This document shows, piece by piece, positions 31,086 to 39,884 of a stretch of 64,000 nucleotides of DNA; the first letter of the stretch is position 1, and every line of letters starts with the position of its first letter. The stretch is taken from positions 1 through 64,000 of the forward strand of contig JAKFYB010000013.1 of assembly GCA_021731085.1 (NCBI GenBank), written 5' to 3'. Position numbers and translations under genes: made by a program. Source of the stretch: Dehalococcoidia bacterium (GTDB lineage Bacteria > Chloroflexota > Dehalococcoidia > DSTF01 > JACRBR01). The notes below the pieces were generated by a model. That model did no database searches. It had not been told where the DNA came from and was given only the letters and a program-made list of their open reading frames with translations.

Positions 31086-32144
31086 TCAACCCTCCTCGCC
31101 GGGTTCAATCGGCAGTTCTAGCGTTACCTTCGTGCCCGCGCCGGAATCAGTTTCCACGCGGAATGCGCCAGCAGCGGCACCTGTCCGCTCAAGCATGTTG
31201 CGCAGACCTCGGTGGTCCCGCGGCACTTCAGCGGTGGGATCGAAGCCAGCGCCGTTGTCCCGAATGACCAGCCGAATGAGGCCATCGACGGACTGCAGCG
31301 AAAGCGAGACCCGGGAAGCACGCGAATGCTTGCGCGCGTTGTTGAGCGCTTCCTGCGCAACGTGAAAGATCGCAGATTCCTGCGACTCCGTCAGCACCGG
31401 CAGATAGGGCACGATGTCAACGCTCGTCTCGATCAGCGAATTGGCGCGAAACTCCGCGAGCATCTCCTCGAGTGATACCACCAGATCGCCGCCATAGCGC
31501 GCGGGGCGCAGGTCGAGGATGTAGCTCCGTATGTCGCGGATCGTGTCATTGAGTTGATCGATCGTTCGGTCAATCCCCGCGACTGCCGCATCCGGCGCTT
31601 CGCGAACATCCTCCACCGCAGCCTCGAGCTGTAGAGCGGCCGCATAAATCGACTGGATGATCCCATCGTGCAGATCCATCGCGATGCGTTGGCGTTCTCG
31701 CTCTGTGTCGGCAACCATGCGCAACTGTTCGCGCTCCTCTTCGAGGCGGCGGCGTTCCGTAACGTCACGAACAATGCTGACGATGAGCCGCTCTCCGTCC
31801 GCTTCGAACGGACTGAGGCTGATCTCCACCGGAAATTCGCTGCCATCCCTGCGCTGACCACGTAACTGGAGACCGCTGCCCATCGCCCGTGCAGCAGGGT
31901 GGGATAGATATTGCGTTCGATGCCTCGAATGCTGCTGCCGCACTCCATCAGGCACGAGTTGTTCGACAGGCGCGCCAAGCAATTCGTCCCGGCTGTACCC
32001 GAACTGCTGCTCCGCACATGCATTGACCATGACGATACGACCATCCGAACCGACGACGACAATGCCGTCAGGAGCGGCTTCGCAGATGTGGTGAAAGAGG
32101 TTGTCGGCCACTGTGTTCCTGACCCGCAGACGCTGTGTTTCCAT
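31086..32144 (-). CDS. PAS-domain sensor histidine kinase (HisKA_3 type)
   Basis: A 352-residue protein without membrane segments, so probably cytosolic. A PAS domain (about 15-130, DGIVVVGSDGRIVMVNACAE) is followed by a short coiled coil, then the HisKA_3 phospho-site RQRIAMDLHDGIIQSIY (His in LHDG). The HATPase has AQEALNNARKHSRA (N box), DNGAGFD (G1) and HRGLRNMLER (G2). It pairs with the downstream NarL-type regulator, one base away. No cofactor-binding residues can be named in the PAS, so the signal is unknown. Confidence 0.9.
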   Translation of the reverse strand: METQRLRVRNTVADNLFHHICEAAPDGIVVVGSDGRIVMVNACAEQQFGYSRDELLGAPVEQLVPDGVRQQHSRHRTQYLSHPAARAMGSGLQLRGQRRDGSEFPVEISLSPFEADGERLIVSIVRDVTERRRLEEEREQLRMVADTERERQRIAMDLHDGIIQSIYAAALQLEAAVEDVREAPDAAVAGIDRTIDQLNDTIRDIRSYILDLRPARYGGDLVVSLEEMLAEFRANSLIETSVDIVPYLPVLTESQESAIFHVAQEALNNARKHSRASRVSLSLQSVDGLIRLVIRDNGAGFDPTAEVPRDHRGLRNMLERTGAAAGAFRVETDSGAGTKVTLELPIEPGEEG

Positions 32145-32387
32145 GCGAGTCTAGGTCTCCCGGGCAGCCGACGCCAAGTTCGATCACAGCGTCGCCCTCA
32201 TGTGCGAGCGTACGCAAATCACGCGAGGCAACCGAAGGGCCATTTGGCACTGAAGTTGTTCCTCCCGGCACTACCCGTCGTGTTTGCGTTCGGCGCACAC
32301 TCGAAAGACAGAGTCAGGTCGGATCTGGGAAGCAGTGCCCGGCGGTCGCTGGCGACATTGCTTCCCTTCCCAGCAGCGAGGGTTCGC

Positions 32388-32837
32388 GTGACCAAGAAGA
32401 CGTCGAGCAAGCATCGCAAGAGCATCCTCGACCGTAGGAGCATCCTTCGCCGCCGTCCCTACCTAATGGCGTCCATCGCCGTGCTCAGCGTCACCGCCGT
32501 CGCGCTCGCCCTGTACCTGGCGTTCGGTGAGAGCGAGGCCGAACCGCAGAGGCGGGTGCGTCAAGAGCCCGTCGTCACAACGGAGAAACTCGTCTCCGTC
32601 GAAGTCGTCGACAGCGACTTTGTGCCGAAGGACCTCACGGTGAATGTCGGCGCAACGGTGACATGGGAGTTCACAGGCGATCTGCCACACGACGTGACCG
32701 AAGACCGCGGCAAGTTCGAGAGTCCGAAACTCAGCAAAGGCGACGAATGGTCGCTGACGATGGATGAGCCCGGCACGTATTACTACTACTGCACACTCCA
32801 CCACGTCATGCAAGGAACACTGACCGTCGTGCCCTGA
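32388..32837 (+). CDS. Membrane-anchored cupredoxin
   Basis: About 149 residues from a GTG at 32388, with an ATG at 32466 as alternative. A basic N-terminus (KHRKSILDRRSILRRR) precedes one membrane span (about 27-47). The cupredoxin domain shows DLPHDVTED (first His) and YYYYCTLHHVMQGTLTV (Cys, His, Met), a full type-1 copper site. The upstream part of the open frame overlaps the divergent kinase region and is not coding. It probably carries electrons at the outer face of the membrane, with the nearby oxidase as possible partner. Confidence 0.85.
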   Translation: MTKKTSSKHRKSILDRRSILRRRPYLMASIAVLSVTAVALALYLAFGESEAEPQRRVRQEPVVTTEKLVSVEVVDSDFVPKDLTVNVGATVTWEFTGDLPHDVTEDRGKFESPKLSKGDEWSLTMDEPGTYYYYCTLHHVMQGTLTVVP

Positions 32838-32885
32838 GCGAGCCCGTCGGGCTACACGCCCCCGTCACCAAGCACCTACAATGGC

Positions 32886-34949
32886 GTGGTGGAACCAGAC
32901 CGTGACGGCTCGCCACTAGTCGCACAGCTTCTCGCACGATCGCACGCGCTCGGGGCCGACCCGCGCGTTACGAACTACGGCGGCGGTAACACGTCTGTGA
33001 AGATCGCGGCCACAGACCCCGCAACTGGCACTCCTGCAACGCTGCTCTATATCAAAGGAAGCGGTGGTGATCTCGGCACGCTCACGCGAGAGGGTCTCGC
33101 TGTCCTCAACCTCGATCGCATCCTAGCCTCGAAGGCGAAGTACGGCGGACTCGAGCGCGAGGACGAGATGTTCCCCATGCTAGAAGGACACTGCTGCTTC
33201 GGGCCGCAGACCGCTGCCCCATCCATCGACACGGCCTCACACGCCTTCATCCCTGCAGCACATGTCGATCACGTCCACCCCGACGCGGTCATCGCGTTCG
33301 CCACAGCGAAGGACGGCGAGCGGCTCACGCGCGAATGCTTCGGCGATGAGGTCGTCTGGATTCCGTGGCAGCGGCCCGGCTTCGAGCTCGCGCTGATGAT
33401 GGAAGCGGCCTACAAGCCCGGAGTGAAGGGCATGGTGCTCGGCGGTCACGGACTCTCGTCTTGGGGCGACACATCGGACGAATGCCAGCGCGCGACACTC
33501 GACATCAACGCCCGCGCCGAGGCATACATCGTGGAGCACGGCCGTCCTGATCCGTTTGGCGCCGTCGTCTCTGGTCGCGAGCCACTCCCTCAGGATGAGC
33601 GCCGCCGCGTCGCCGCCGATCTCGCGCCCTTCATCCGTGGCCTCTGCGCCACCGACAAGCTCCCGAATCTTTCGGGCGTCGTCGGCCACTTCGACGATTC
33701 CGAAGCCGTTCTCTCTTTTATGTCACGCGAACGAGCCCCTGCCCTTTCACAAAAAGGCACGTCTTGCCCGGACCACTTCCTCCGCACGAAAATCCGGCCG
33801 CTGTTTCTCGACCTCGCGCCCACGTCCGAGCGCGACGAGATCACCGCACGCCTGCGCGACCTACACGCCGAATACCGCGCTGAGTACACCGCCTACTACG
33901 CCCGCCACGCCACCGCCGACTCTCCTGCGATGCGCGGCGCTGACCCAGCGATCGTCCTCGTGCCAGGCGTCGGCATGTTCTCGTTCGGCACCGACGCCCA
34001 GACCGCACGTGTAGCGGGCGAGTTCTACGTGAACGCGATCAACGTCATGCGCGGCGCCGAAGCGATCTCCGAGTACGAGCCGATCCCCGAATCCGAGAAG
34101 TTTCGCGTCGAGTATTGGCCGCTCGAAGAGGCGAAGCTGCGCCGCCGTCCGCCCTCGAAGCCGCTGACTGGCAAGGTCGCCTTCATCACGGGCGCCGCTT
34201 CGGGCATCGGCAAGGCCATCGCGGAACGTTTCGCGGCAGAAGGCGCCGCCGTTGTCGTCGCCGACATCAGCCCCGCCCGCGACGATGTCGCAGCGTCGAT
34301 TGGCGGCCCTGACAAGGCGACCGCCGTGGCATGCGACGTCACGGACGAAGTATCCGTCGAAGCAGCGATGCGCGCGGCCTGCCTCGCGTACAGCGGTGTC
34401 GACATCGTCGTGAACAACGCCGGCATCTCACAATCGGCGCCGCTCACGGAGACGACGTTAGAGTCATGGGATCGCCAGCACGCCATCATGGCGCGCGGCT
34501 CGTTTCTCGTAAGCCGCGCCGCCGCCGGCATCATGATCGAGCAGGCGCATGGCGGCGACATCATGTACATCGTCTCGAAGAACAGCGTCTTCGCCGGGCC
34601 CAACAACATCGCCTACGGCGCCGCCAAGGCCGATCAGGCGCACCAAGTCCGCCTCCTCGCCGCCGAACTCGGCGAACACCACATTCGCGTGAACGGCATC
34701 AACCCCGACGCCGTCGTCCGCGGCTCCGGCATCTTCGACGGCGACTGGGGCGACCAACGCGCCGCCGTCTACAACGTCCCCCGCGAGGATCTCGGCAAGT
34801 TCTACGCCGAGCGCACGCTCCTCAAGCAGGAGGTCCTCCCCGAACACATCGCCGCCGCCGCCTACACTCTCGTCGCCGGCGACCTTCCACTCACCACAGG
34901 CACGATCATCCCCGTGGACGGCGGCGTACCGGGGGCTTTTCTGCGATAG
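32886..34949 (+). CDS. rhaEW: Bifunctional rhamnulose-1-phosphate aldolase / lactaldehyde dehydrogenase
   Basis: A 687-residue fusion. Residues about 10-400 are a class II aldolase (TNYGGGNTSVKI, LYIKGSGGDL, and His ligands in AHVDHVHPDA). Residues about 425-687 are an SDR with TGAASGIGKAIAER (NAD site), NNAGIS, and a late catalytic region where YGAAKADQ supplies Tyr and Lys. Known homologues cleave L-rhamnulose-1-phosphate to DHAP and L-lactaldehyde, then oxidise the latter. A GTG start at 32886 or 32889 is likely. It is the first gene of the rhamnose set with the isomerase and kinase. Confidence 0.9.
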   Translation: MVEPDRDGSPLVAQLLARSHALGADPRVTNYGGGNTSVKIAATDPATGTPATLLYIKGSGGDLGTLTREGLAVLNLDRILASKAKYGGLEREDEMFPMLEGHCCFGPQTAAPSIDTASHAFIPAAHVDHVHPDAVIAFATAKDGERLTRECFGDEVVWIPWQRPGFELALMMEAAYKPGVKGMVLGGHGLSSWGDTSDECQRATLDINARAEAYIVEHGRPDPFGAVVSGREPLPQDERRRVAADLAPFIRGLCATDKLPNLSGVVGHFDDSEAVLSFMSRERAPALSQKGTSCPDHFLRTKIRPLFLDLAPTSERDEITARLRDLHAEYRAEYTAYYARHATADSPAMRGADPAIVLVPGVGMFSFGTDAQTARVAGEFYVNAINVMRGAEAISEYEPIPESEKFRVEYWPLEEAKLRRRPPSKPLTGKVAFITGAASGIGKAIAERFAAEGAAVVVADISPARDDVAASIGGPDKATAVACDVTDEVSVEAAMRAACLAYSGVDIVVNNAGISQSAPLTETTLESWDRQHAIMARGSFLVSRAAAGIMIEQAHGGDIMYIVSKNSVFAGPNNIAYGAAKADQAHQVRLLAAELGEHHIRVNGINPDAVVRGSGIFDGDWGDQRAAVYNVPREDLGKFYAERTLLKQEVLPEHIAAAAYTLVAGDLPLTTGTIIPVDGGVPGAFLR

Positions 34950-34963
34950 ACTGGCCAACTTCC

Positions 34964-35389
34964 ATGAAACGCCTCATCCGGTTAGTCGCAATGTCCTGTG
35001 CGCTCTTCCTTCTGTTAGCCGTCGGTTCGTGCAAAGACGCTGATGGTCCAAAGATCGAGCAATGGGACGGTCCTCCAAGTCCGATGATCGAGTCGGTTTT
35101 CGGAGTCGTCGATTGTCCAGAACCGTTTCCCAGCAGCCTCGTGGCTCAGGGTGTCCCGCTTGAGCTGAGGGAGACCATCGACGGGAAGACGCGATCCTAC
35201 GGCGATCCCCGACCGGTGGAGACGGGCAGATTTGGCGCTCGCCCAACGGGCTACAAGCAAAGGTTCATGACGTTGTTCCGGGCAGACTTACCACGCGACG
35301 ATCCGCGGTACGCATATATCATCGTGTCTCGAGATGGCCCTGACCCCCTCCTATACCAACCTTGCGACTCCGGTGAGGACGAACCATGA
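34964..35389 (+). CDS. Small lipoprotein inside the rhamnose operon
   Basis: 141 residues with a clear lipoprotein signal: MKRLIRLVAMSCALFLLL, then the lipobox LAVGSC at about 21-26. The mature part has two further Cys (VVDCPEPF and YQPCDSG) and no recognised domain. It starts 14 bases after the aldolase gene and overlaps the isomerase start by 4 bases (ATGA), so it is part of the operon despite having no known metabolic role. It may be a recent insertion or a surface sugar-binding helper. Confidence 0.7.
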   Translation: MKRLIRLVAMSCALFLLLAVGSCKDADGPKIEQWDGPPSPMIESVFGVVDCPEPFPSSLVAQGVPLELRETIDGKTRSYGDPRPVETGRFGARPTGYKQRFMTLFRADLPRDDPRYAYIIVSRDGPDPLLYQPCDSGEDEP

Positions 35390-36669
35390 TCCCCAAAGAC
35401 CGCATCAACGCCGACAACAACACCCGCATCGACACCCACAAGCACGATCTCGACCACGCCCGCGAACTCCTCGCACGAACGAACATCGACGCGGACGCCG
35501 TGATCATCGAAGTCGCGCGGTTCTCAGCCGCCGCGCCCTCGTGGGCGCTCGGCACCGGCGGTACGCGCTTCGGACGTTTCCCGATCGGCGGCGAACCGCG
35601 GACGACGGAGGAGAAGGTCGACGACGTCGCTGCGATGAACGCCCTCACCGGCGCCAACCGCTCGATCTCCCTCCACGTCCCCTGGGATAACCCCGACGAC
35701 CCAGCAGCACTCAAGCAGTACGCCGAGGAGCGAGGCATCGCCTTCGACGCGATGAACTCCAACACCTTCCAGGACAATCCATCGACGACGCGCGACGGCG
35801 CGATCTCGTACAAGTTCGGCAGCCTGTGCCACACCGACGCCGCCGTCCGCGACGCCGCCGTCGAACACAACCACTACTGCATCGATCTCGGCATAAAGCT
35901 CGGCTCGAAGGCGATCACCGTCTGGCTCGCCGACGGCACGAGCTTTCCCGGGCAGGCGAACTTCCGCGGACAATTCGAGCGCACCCTCGACGGCCTCCGA
36001 CGCGTCTACGCGCACCTGCCCGATGACTGGCGCATGTTCACGGAGCACAAGCCGTACGAGCCGCAGTTCTACTCGTCGGTCGTCAACGACTGGGGCTCAT
36101 CGCTCATGCTGGCGCATGGCGTCGGCGAGCGCGCGATGTGCCTTGTCGATCTCGGCCACCACCTGCCGAACGCCAACATCGAACAGATCGTCTCGCGGCT
36201 GGCTATGGCCGGACGCCTCGGCGGCTTTCACTTCAACGACAGCAAGTACGGTGACGACGACCTCACCACCGGCAGCATAAAGCCGTACCAGCTCTTCCTC
36301 ATCTTCCTCGAACTACTCGATGCAGGCGAAGGTCGTATGCCCGACATCGCGTACATGATCGACCAGAGCAACAACCTCAAGGACCCGCTGGAGGATCTCA
36401 TGCAGGCGACCGACGCCATGCAGATCGCACTCGCCCAGGCACTGCTCGTTGATCAGGCGGCGTTGGCCGACGCCCAGCAGTCGAACGACCCGGCCCTCGC
36501 GCAGGAGATCCTACAAGGAGCCTTCCGCACCGACGTCCGCCCGCTCGTCGCGGAGGCACGCCGCCGCAACAACGCCGCCCTCGACCCGATCGGCACATAT
36601 CGCGCTCTCGGCTATCGCGTTGAGAAGATACGACAGCGCGGGGCGGAAGCCGTGTCTACCGGGCTGTAG
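35386..36669 (+). CDS. rhaI: L-rhamnose isomerase (RhaI type)
   Basis: A 427-residue TIM-barrel protein of the xylose-isomerase-like superfamily. Metal and substrate residues are visible in SLHVPWD, EHKPYEPQFYSSVVNDWGSS, LVDLGHHLPNANIEQI and FHFNDSKYGDDDL. This pattern matches the RhaI form found in Bacillus, Pseudomonas and many Chloroflexota rather than E. coli RhaA. It converts L-rhamnose to L-rhamnulose. The start overlaps the lipoprotein stop by 4 bases. Confidence 0.9.
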   Translation: MIPKDRINADNNTRIDTHKHDLDHARELLARTNIDADAVIIEVARFSAAAPSWALGTGGTRFGRFPIGGEPRTTEEKVDDVAAMNALTGANRSISLHVPWDNPDDPAALKQYAEERGIAFDAMNSNTFQDNPSTTRDGAISYKFGSLCHTDAAVRDAAVEHNHYCIDLGIKLGSKAITVWLADGTSFPGQANFRGQFERTLDGLRRVYAHLPDDWRMFTEHKPYEPQFYSSVVNDWGSSLMLAHGVGERAMCLVDLGHHLPNANIEQIVSRLAMAGRLGGFHFNDSKYGDDDLTTGSIKPYQLFLIFLELLDAGEGRMPDIAYMIDQSNNLKDPLEDLMQATDAMQIALAQALLVDQAALADAQQSNDPALAQEILQGAFRTDVRPLVAEARRRNNAALDPIGTYRALGYRVEKIRQRGAEAVSTGL

Positions 36670-36745
36670 TCCATGCAACCCGCTCACCCCTAACCCCTTC
36701 GCTGAAAATCTGTGAGAATCTGTGGTTCCTACAAAGGAGATCCAC

Positions 36746-37495
36746 ATGCCCGAACAAACCCTGAAAGACAAAGTTGCGCTCGTGACCGGCGGCAGCCGCG
36801 GGCTTGGACGCGAGATGGTGCTCGCCTTCGCGCACGCCGGCGCTGACGTGATCATCGCCAGCCGCAAGCTGGAGTCGTGCGAAGCGCTCGCGCGCGAAGT
36901 CGAGGCGGAGACCGGCCGCCAGGCGATGCCCTTTGCCTGCCACGCCGGCCACTGGGCGAACGTCGAAGCGCTTGCCGAAGCGGCATACGCGCGCTTCGGT
37001 CGCATCGACGTGCTCGTGAACAACGCGGGCATGTCGCCGCTTTATCCGAGCAACGTCGCCGTCACCGAGGATCTCTTCGACAAGGTAATCGGCGTGAACA
37101 TGAAGGGCGCCTATCGCCTGACGTCGATCGTCGGCACGCGCATGGCGGAAGGCGATGGCGGCTCGATCATCAACGTCAGCAGCACCGCCGCCATACACGC
37201 CGAGCCGAATGTGATCCCGTACGCCGCCGCAAAGGCCGGTCTTAACGCCATGACGGAAGGCTTCGCGCGCGCGTTCGGACCGAAGGTGCGCGTGAACTGC
37301 ATCATGCCCGGACCCTTCCTGACGGACATCTCGAAGGCGTGGAACTTGGAGCTCTTCGAACAGCAGGCGAAGTGGTTTGCGCTCAAGCGCGGCGGACAGC
37401 CGCATGAGATCGTTGGTGCGGCACTGTACTTCGCGAGCGACGCATCGTCATTCACGACCGGCAGCATCCTAAAGATCGACGGCGGCGCCCGCTAA
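36746..37495 (+). CDS. Short-chain dehydrogenase/reductase in the rhamnose operon
   Basis: 249 residues from the ATG at 36746, with AAAGGAG upstream. Classical SDR: VALVTGGSRGLGREM (cofactor loop), NNAGMSPLYP, the catalytic Ser in NVSSTAAIH, Tyr and Lys in PYAAAKAGL, and C-terminal GSILKIDGGAR. The Arg in SRKLE after the second strand suggests NADP(H). It lies between isomerase and kinase, so it probably acts on rhamnose or a related sugar or its breakdown products. The exact substrate is not known. Confidence 0.85.
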   Translation: MPEQTLKDKVALVTGGSRGLGREMVLAFAHAGADVIIASRKLESCEALAREVEAETGRQAMPFACHAGHWANVEALAEAAYARFGRIDVLVNNAGMSPLYPSNVAVTEDLFDKVIGVNMKGAYRLTSIVGTRMAEGDGGSIINVSSTAAIHAEPNVIPYAAAKAGLNAMTEGFARAFGPKVRVNCIMPGPFLTDISKAWNLELFEQQAKWFALKRGGQPHEIVGAALYFASDASSFTTGSILKIDGGAR

Positions 37496-37497
37496 TC

Positions 37498-38814
37498 GTG
37501 CTGAACGTCCTCGCCGCCGACCTCGGCGCATCCTCGATCCGCGTCGCCGTGGTCGACCTCGATGCGCGTCCGCTCACGCCACGCATCCTGCACCGCTTCG
37601 AGAACGCGCCTGTCCGGCACGACGACGGCAGCCTGCGATGGGACTGGGCCCGCATCGTCGCCGCAGTAACGCACGGTCTCGAGCTTGGCATCGCTGCTGG
37701 ACCGATCGCCTCCATCGGCATCGACGCCTGGGGTGTGGACTACGGGCTCCTCGACGCCGACGGCGAACTCCTCTCGCCACCCTACGCGTACCGCGATGCG
37801 CGCACGGACGGCTGGCGCGCAAGCGTGGAGCGCATCGGGGCGGAGCGCCTCTATCGAACAACGCGCATCCAGCTCATGCAGATCAACACCATCTTCCAGC
37901 TCGCCGCGCACGATCGCGAAGAACTCGCCCGCGCACGCCGGCTGCTCATGCTGCCCGAACTTCTGGTGTACGCTCTGACCGGCGCTGCCATGGGAGAACG
38001 CACGTCAGCCGGCACAACAGCCCTCGTCGACGCTGCCACCGGCGACTGGTCGCAGGAACTGCTTTCGGAAATCGGCGTCAACCCGGCGATCTTCCCGAAG
38101 ATTTCGCCCGCGACGACGTTCGCAGGCACATGGCGCAGCATCCCCGTGCATCTCGTCGGTGGTCACGACACGGCCTCCGCTATTGCAGCGCTCCCTTCGC
38201 CAGCAGCGAACGCCGCATTCATCTCATCCGGCACATGGATGCTCGTTGGCGCTGAGCGCGACGCCGCTGACACGTCCGACGCGGCAATGCGCGCCAACTT
38301 CTCCAACGAGCCCGGGGTGTTCGGCAACATGCGGCTCCTGAAAAACGTGATGGGCCTCTGGATGCTCGAACAGTGCCGGGCGGCTTGGACGGACACGAAC
38401 ATCGAGGCGCTCCTCGTTGCCGCGGCAACTGTCGCGCCCGGCGGGCCGACGGTAGACGCTACGGACCAACGCTTTCTTGCGCCGCAGGATGTGGAGTCCG
38501 AAGTCCGGAAAGCTGCGGGGCTGAGCGCGACAGCGGGTCGAGATGTGGTAACGCGCTGCATCCTTGACTCCCTCGCGGTCGCGACGGCCAAGGTCATCGA
38601 CGAACTCTCGGCGATCTCAGGGGAACGTCCTGGCGAGATCGTCATCGTCGGAGGCGGCGCGCTGAATGAGCTGCTTAACGCACTGATCGCTGATTCAACC
38701 AACCTTCCCGTAAGAATCGGCCCGATCGAGGCGACGCTCCTTGGCAACGCCATCACGCAGGGCGTCGCACTCGGCCGCTTCGAATCACTCGCTGCCTCGC
38801 GCACACTGCTCTAA
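37498..38814 (+). CDS. rhaB: Rhamnulokinase (FGGY family)
   Basis: 438 residues starting with GTG two bases after the SDR stop. The FGGY kinase signature is present: LAADLGASSIRVAVVD (phosphate loop 1), SIGIDAWGVDYGLLD with the catalytic Asp, GGHDTASAIAALP, SSGTWMLVG and EIVIVGGGALNELL. The WGVDY segment and the SSGTW motif are typical of rhamnulokinases. It phosphorylates L-rhamnulose for the bifunctional aldolase. No transport or regulator gene for rhamnose is seen in the window. Confidence 0.9.
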   Translation: MLNVLAADLGASSIRVAVVDLDARPLTPRILHRFENAPVRHDDGSLRWDWARIVAAVTHGLELGIAAGPIASIGIDAWGVDYGLLDADGELLSPPYAYRDARTDGWRASVERIGAERLYRTTRIQLMQINTIFQLAAHDREELARARRLLMLPELLVYALTGAAMGERTSAGTTALVDAATGDWSQELLSEIGVNPAIFPKISPATTFAGTWRSIPVHLVGGHDTASAIAALPSPAANAAFISSGTWMLVGAERDAADTSDAAMRANFSNEPGVFGNMRLLKNVMGLWMLEQCRAAWTDTNIEALLVAAATVAPGGPTVDATDQRFLAPQDVESEVRKAAGLSATAGRDVVTRCILDSLAVATAKVIDELSAISGERPGEIVIVGGGALNELLNALIADSTNLPVRIGPIEATLLGNAITQGVALGRFESLAASRTLL

Positions 38815-38832
38815 CCGTATTGCCGGAGACGG

Positions 38833-39516
38833 ATGTATAGTCCGCGTATGCCGGAGCTCGATGCGGCGGCTAGGCCGGATGAAACGACGCGAGCCGAAGA
38901 CGCTGCTCTCGTGGAACGGCTCCGCGCGGGCGACGAGATGGCCTTCGCCGACCTCATCGCGACGTACCACAACGCGTTGCTCCGCATGGCCCGACAGTAC
39001 GTGGACTCGGCCGCTCTCGCCGGCGAGGTTGTGCAGGACACGTGGATCGCGCTCCTCGATAGCCTGCCGCGGTTCGAGGGCCGTTCGTCGCTGCAGACGT
39101 GGTTGTTCCGCATCCTGATGAACGTGGCACGCGCACGGCGACGCAAGGAAGCGCGCTCGATTCCGTTCTCGGCAGCGTTTCCTTCCGCGGACAACCAGTC
39201 GGGCGACAATCCAGGCTTCTATCCGGGATGGTTCCCTCGCGTCGGTGGCGCGTGGATCACCGGCCCGGCACGCTGGGAGGACCAACCTGAGGACGTCGCA
39301 CTCTCGTCAGAAACTCACGATCTCATCGCGCAAGCAGTTGCCACTTTGCCGCCGAGCCAGCGTGAAGTCATCACGCTCCGAGACATCGACGGCTTCGAGG
39401 CCGAGGAAGTCTGTAACCTTCTGGGCATTTCGGACACCAACCAACGGGTGCTTCTGCACCGCGCGCGGACTCGCGTCCGGAAGGCCTTGGCGCCTCACAT
39501 GGGAGAACGTCCGTGA
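38833..39516 (+). CDS. ECF-type RNA polymerase sigma factor
   Basis: A 227-residue protein. Sigma-2 region about 26-95: FADLIATYHNALLRMARQYV, EVVQDTWIALLDSL, FEGRSSLQTWLFRILMN. A spacer carrying FPRVGGAWITGPARWEDQPED marks an ECF subgroup with this conserved insert. Sigma-4 region about 165-220: LPPSQREVITLRDIDGFEAEEVCNLLGISDTNQRVLLHRAR. GGAGACGG precedes the ATG. Its stop overlaps the GTG of the zinc-finger gene, the usual sigma/anti-sigma arrangement. Confidence 0.9.
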   Translation: MYSPRMPELDAAARPDETTRAEDAALVERLRAGDEMAFADLIATYHNALLRMARQYVDSAALAGEVVQDTWIALLDSLPRFEGRSSLQTWLFRILMNVARARRRKEARSIPFSAAFPSADNQSGDNPGFYPGWFPRVGGAWITGPARWEDQPEDVALSSETHDLIAQAVATLPPSQREVITLRDIDGFEAEEVCNLLGISDTNQRVLLHRARTRVRKALAPHMGERP

Positions 39517-39770
39517 GCGGGAACTTGACTTGCAAGGAGCTCGTCGCACTCATCTCGGAGTACTTCGAGGGTACCCTGACACCCGACGTGCGTGCGCGCT
39601 TCGATGAACACATCGCGGGCTGTGGCAACTGTGCCGGATACATCGCGCAACTTCGGACCACGATCCGGCTCGTGGGCACCCTACGGGAGGACGACGTCGA
39701 GATCCCGGCGCGCGAAGCGCTGCTGGGTGCATTTCGAGACTGGAAGTCCAGAGCCGGTGCTGGCTCGTGA
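39513..39770 (+). CDS. Zinc-finger (zf-HC2) putative anti-sigma factor
   Basis: An 85-residue protein with TCKELVALISEYFEGTL and EHIAGCGNCAGY, giving the Cys...His-x3-Cys-x2-Cys pattern of zinc-containing anti-sigma domains. A short helical C-terminus follows with no membrane segment, so it should be cytosolic. The GTG start overlaps the sigma stop by 4 bases. It should hold the ECF sigma inactive until a redox or other signal releases zinc. The bases 39771-39884 hold no gene. Confidence 0.8.
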   Translation: MSGNLTCKELVALISEYFEGTLTPDVRARFDEHIAGCGNCAGYIAQLRTTIRLVGTLREDDVEIPAREALLGAFRDWKSRAGAGS

Positions 39771-39884
39771 CCTGAGAATCGCGGGACTTTCTTGTTCGAT
39801 GGTTTGTAACGAGAGCACACCTCGTCGCACGATTAGGAATCATGCGGCCACCCCGGCCGCCTGGCAGTGAAGGGAGCACACCTA

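Noticed and set aside
31911-32387. N-terminal extension of the cupredoxin gene at 32388
   Set aside because: The extension is antisense to the histidine kinase start, has no ribosome site and no domain; a GTG at 32388 or ATG at 32466 fits better.
34331-34963. Arg-rich plus-strand frame before the rhamnose lipoprotein
   Set aside because: It overlaps the SDR half of the aldolase gene in another frame; only the part from 34964 has a signal peptide and protein-like composition.
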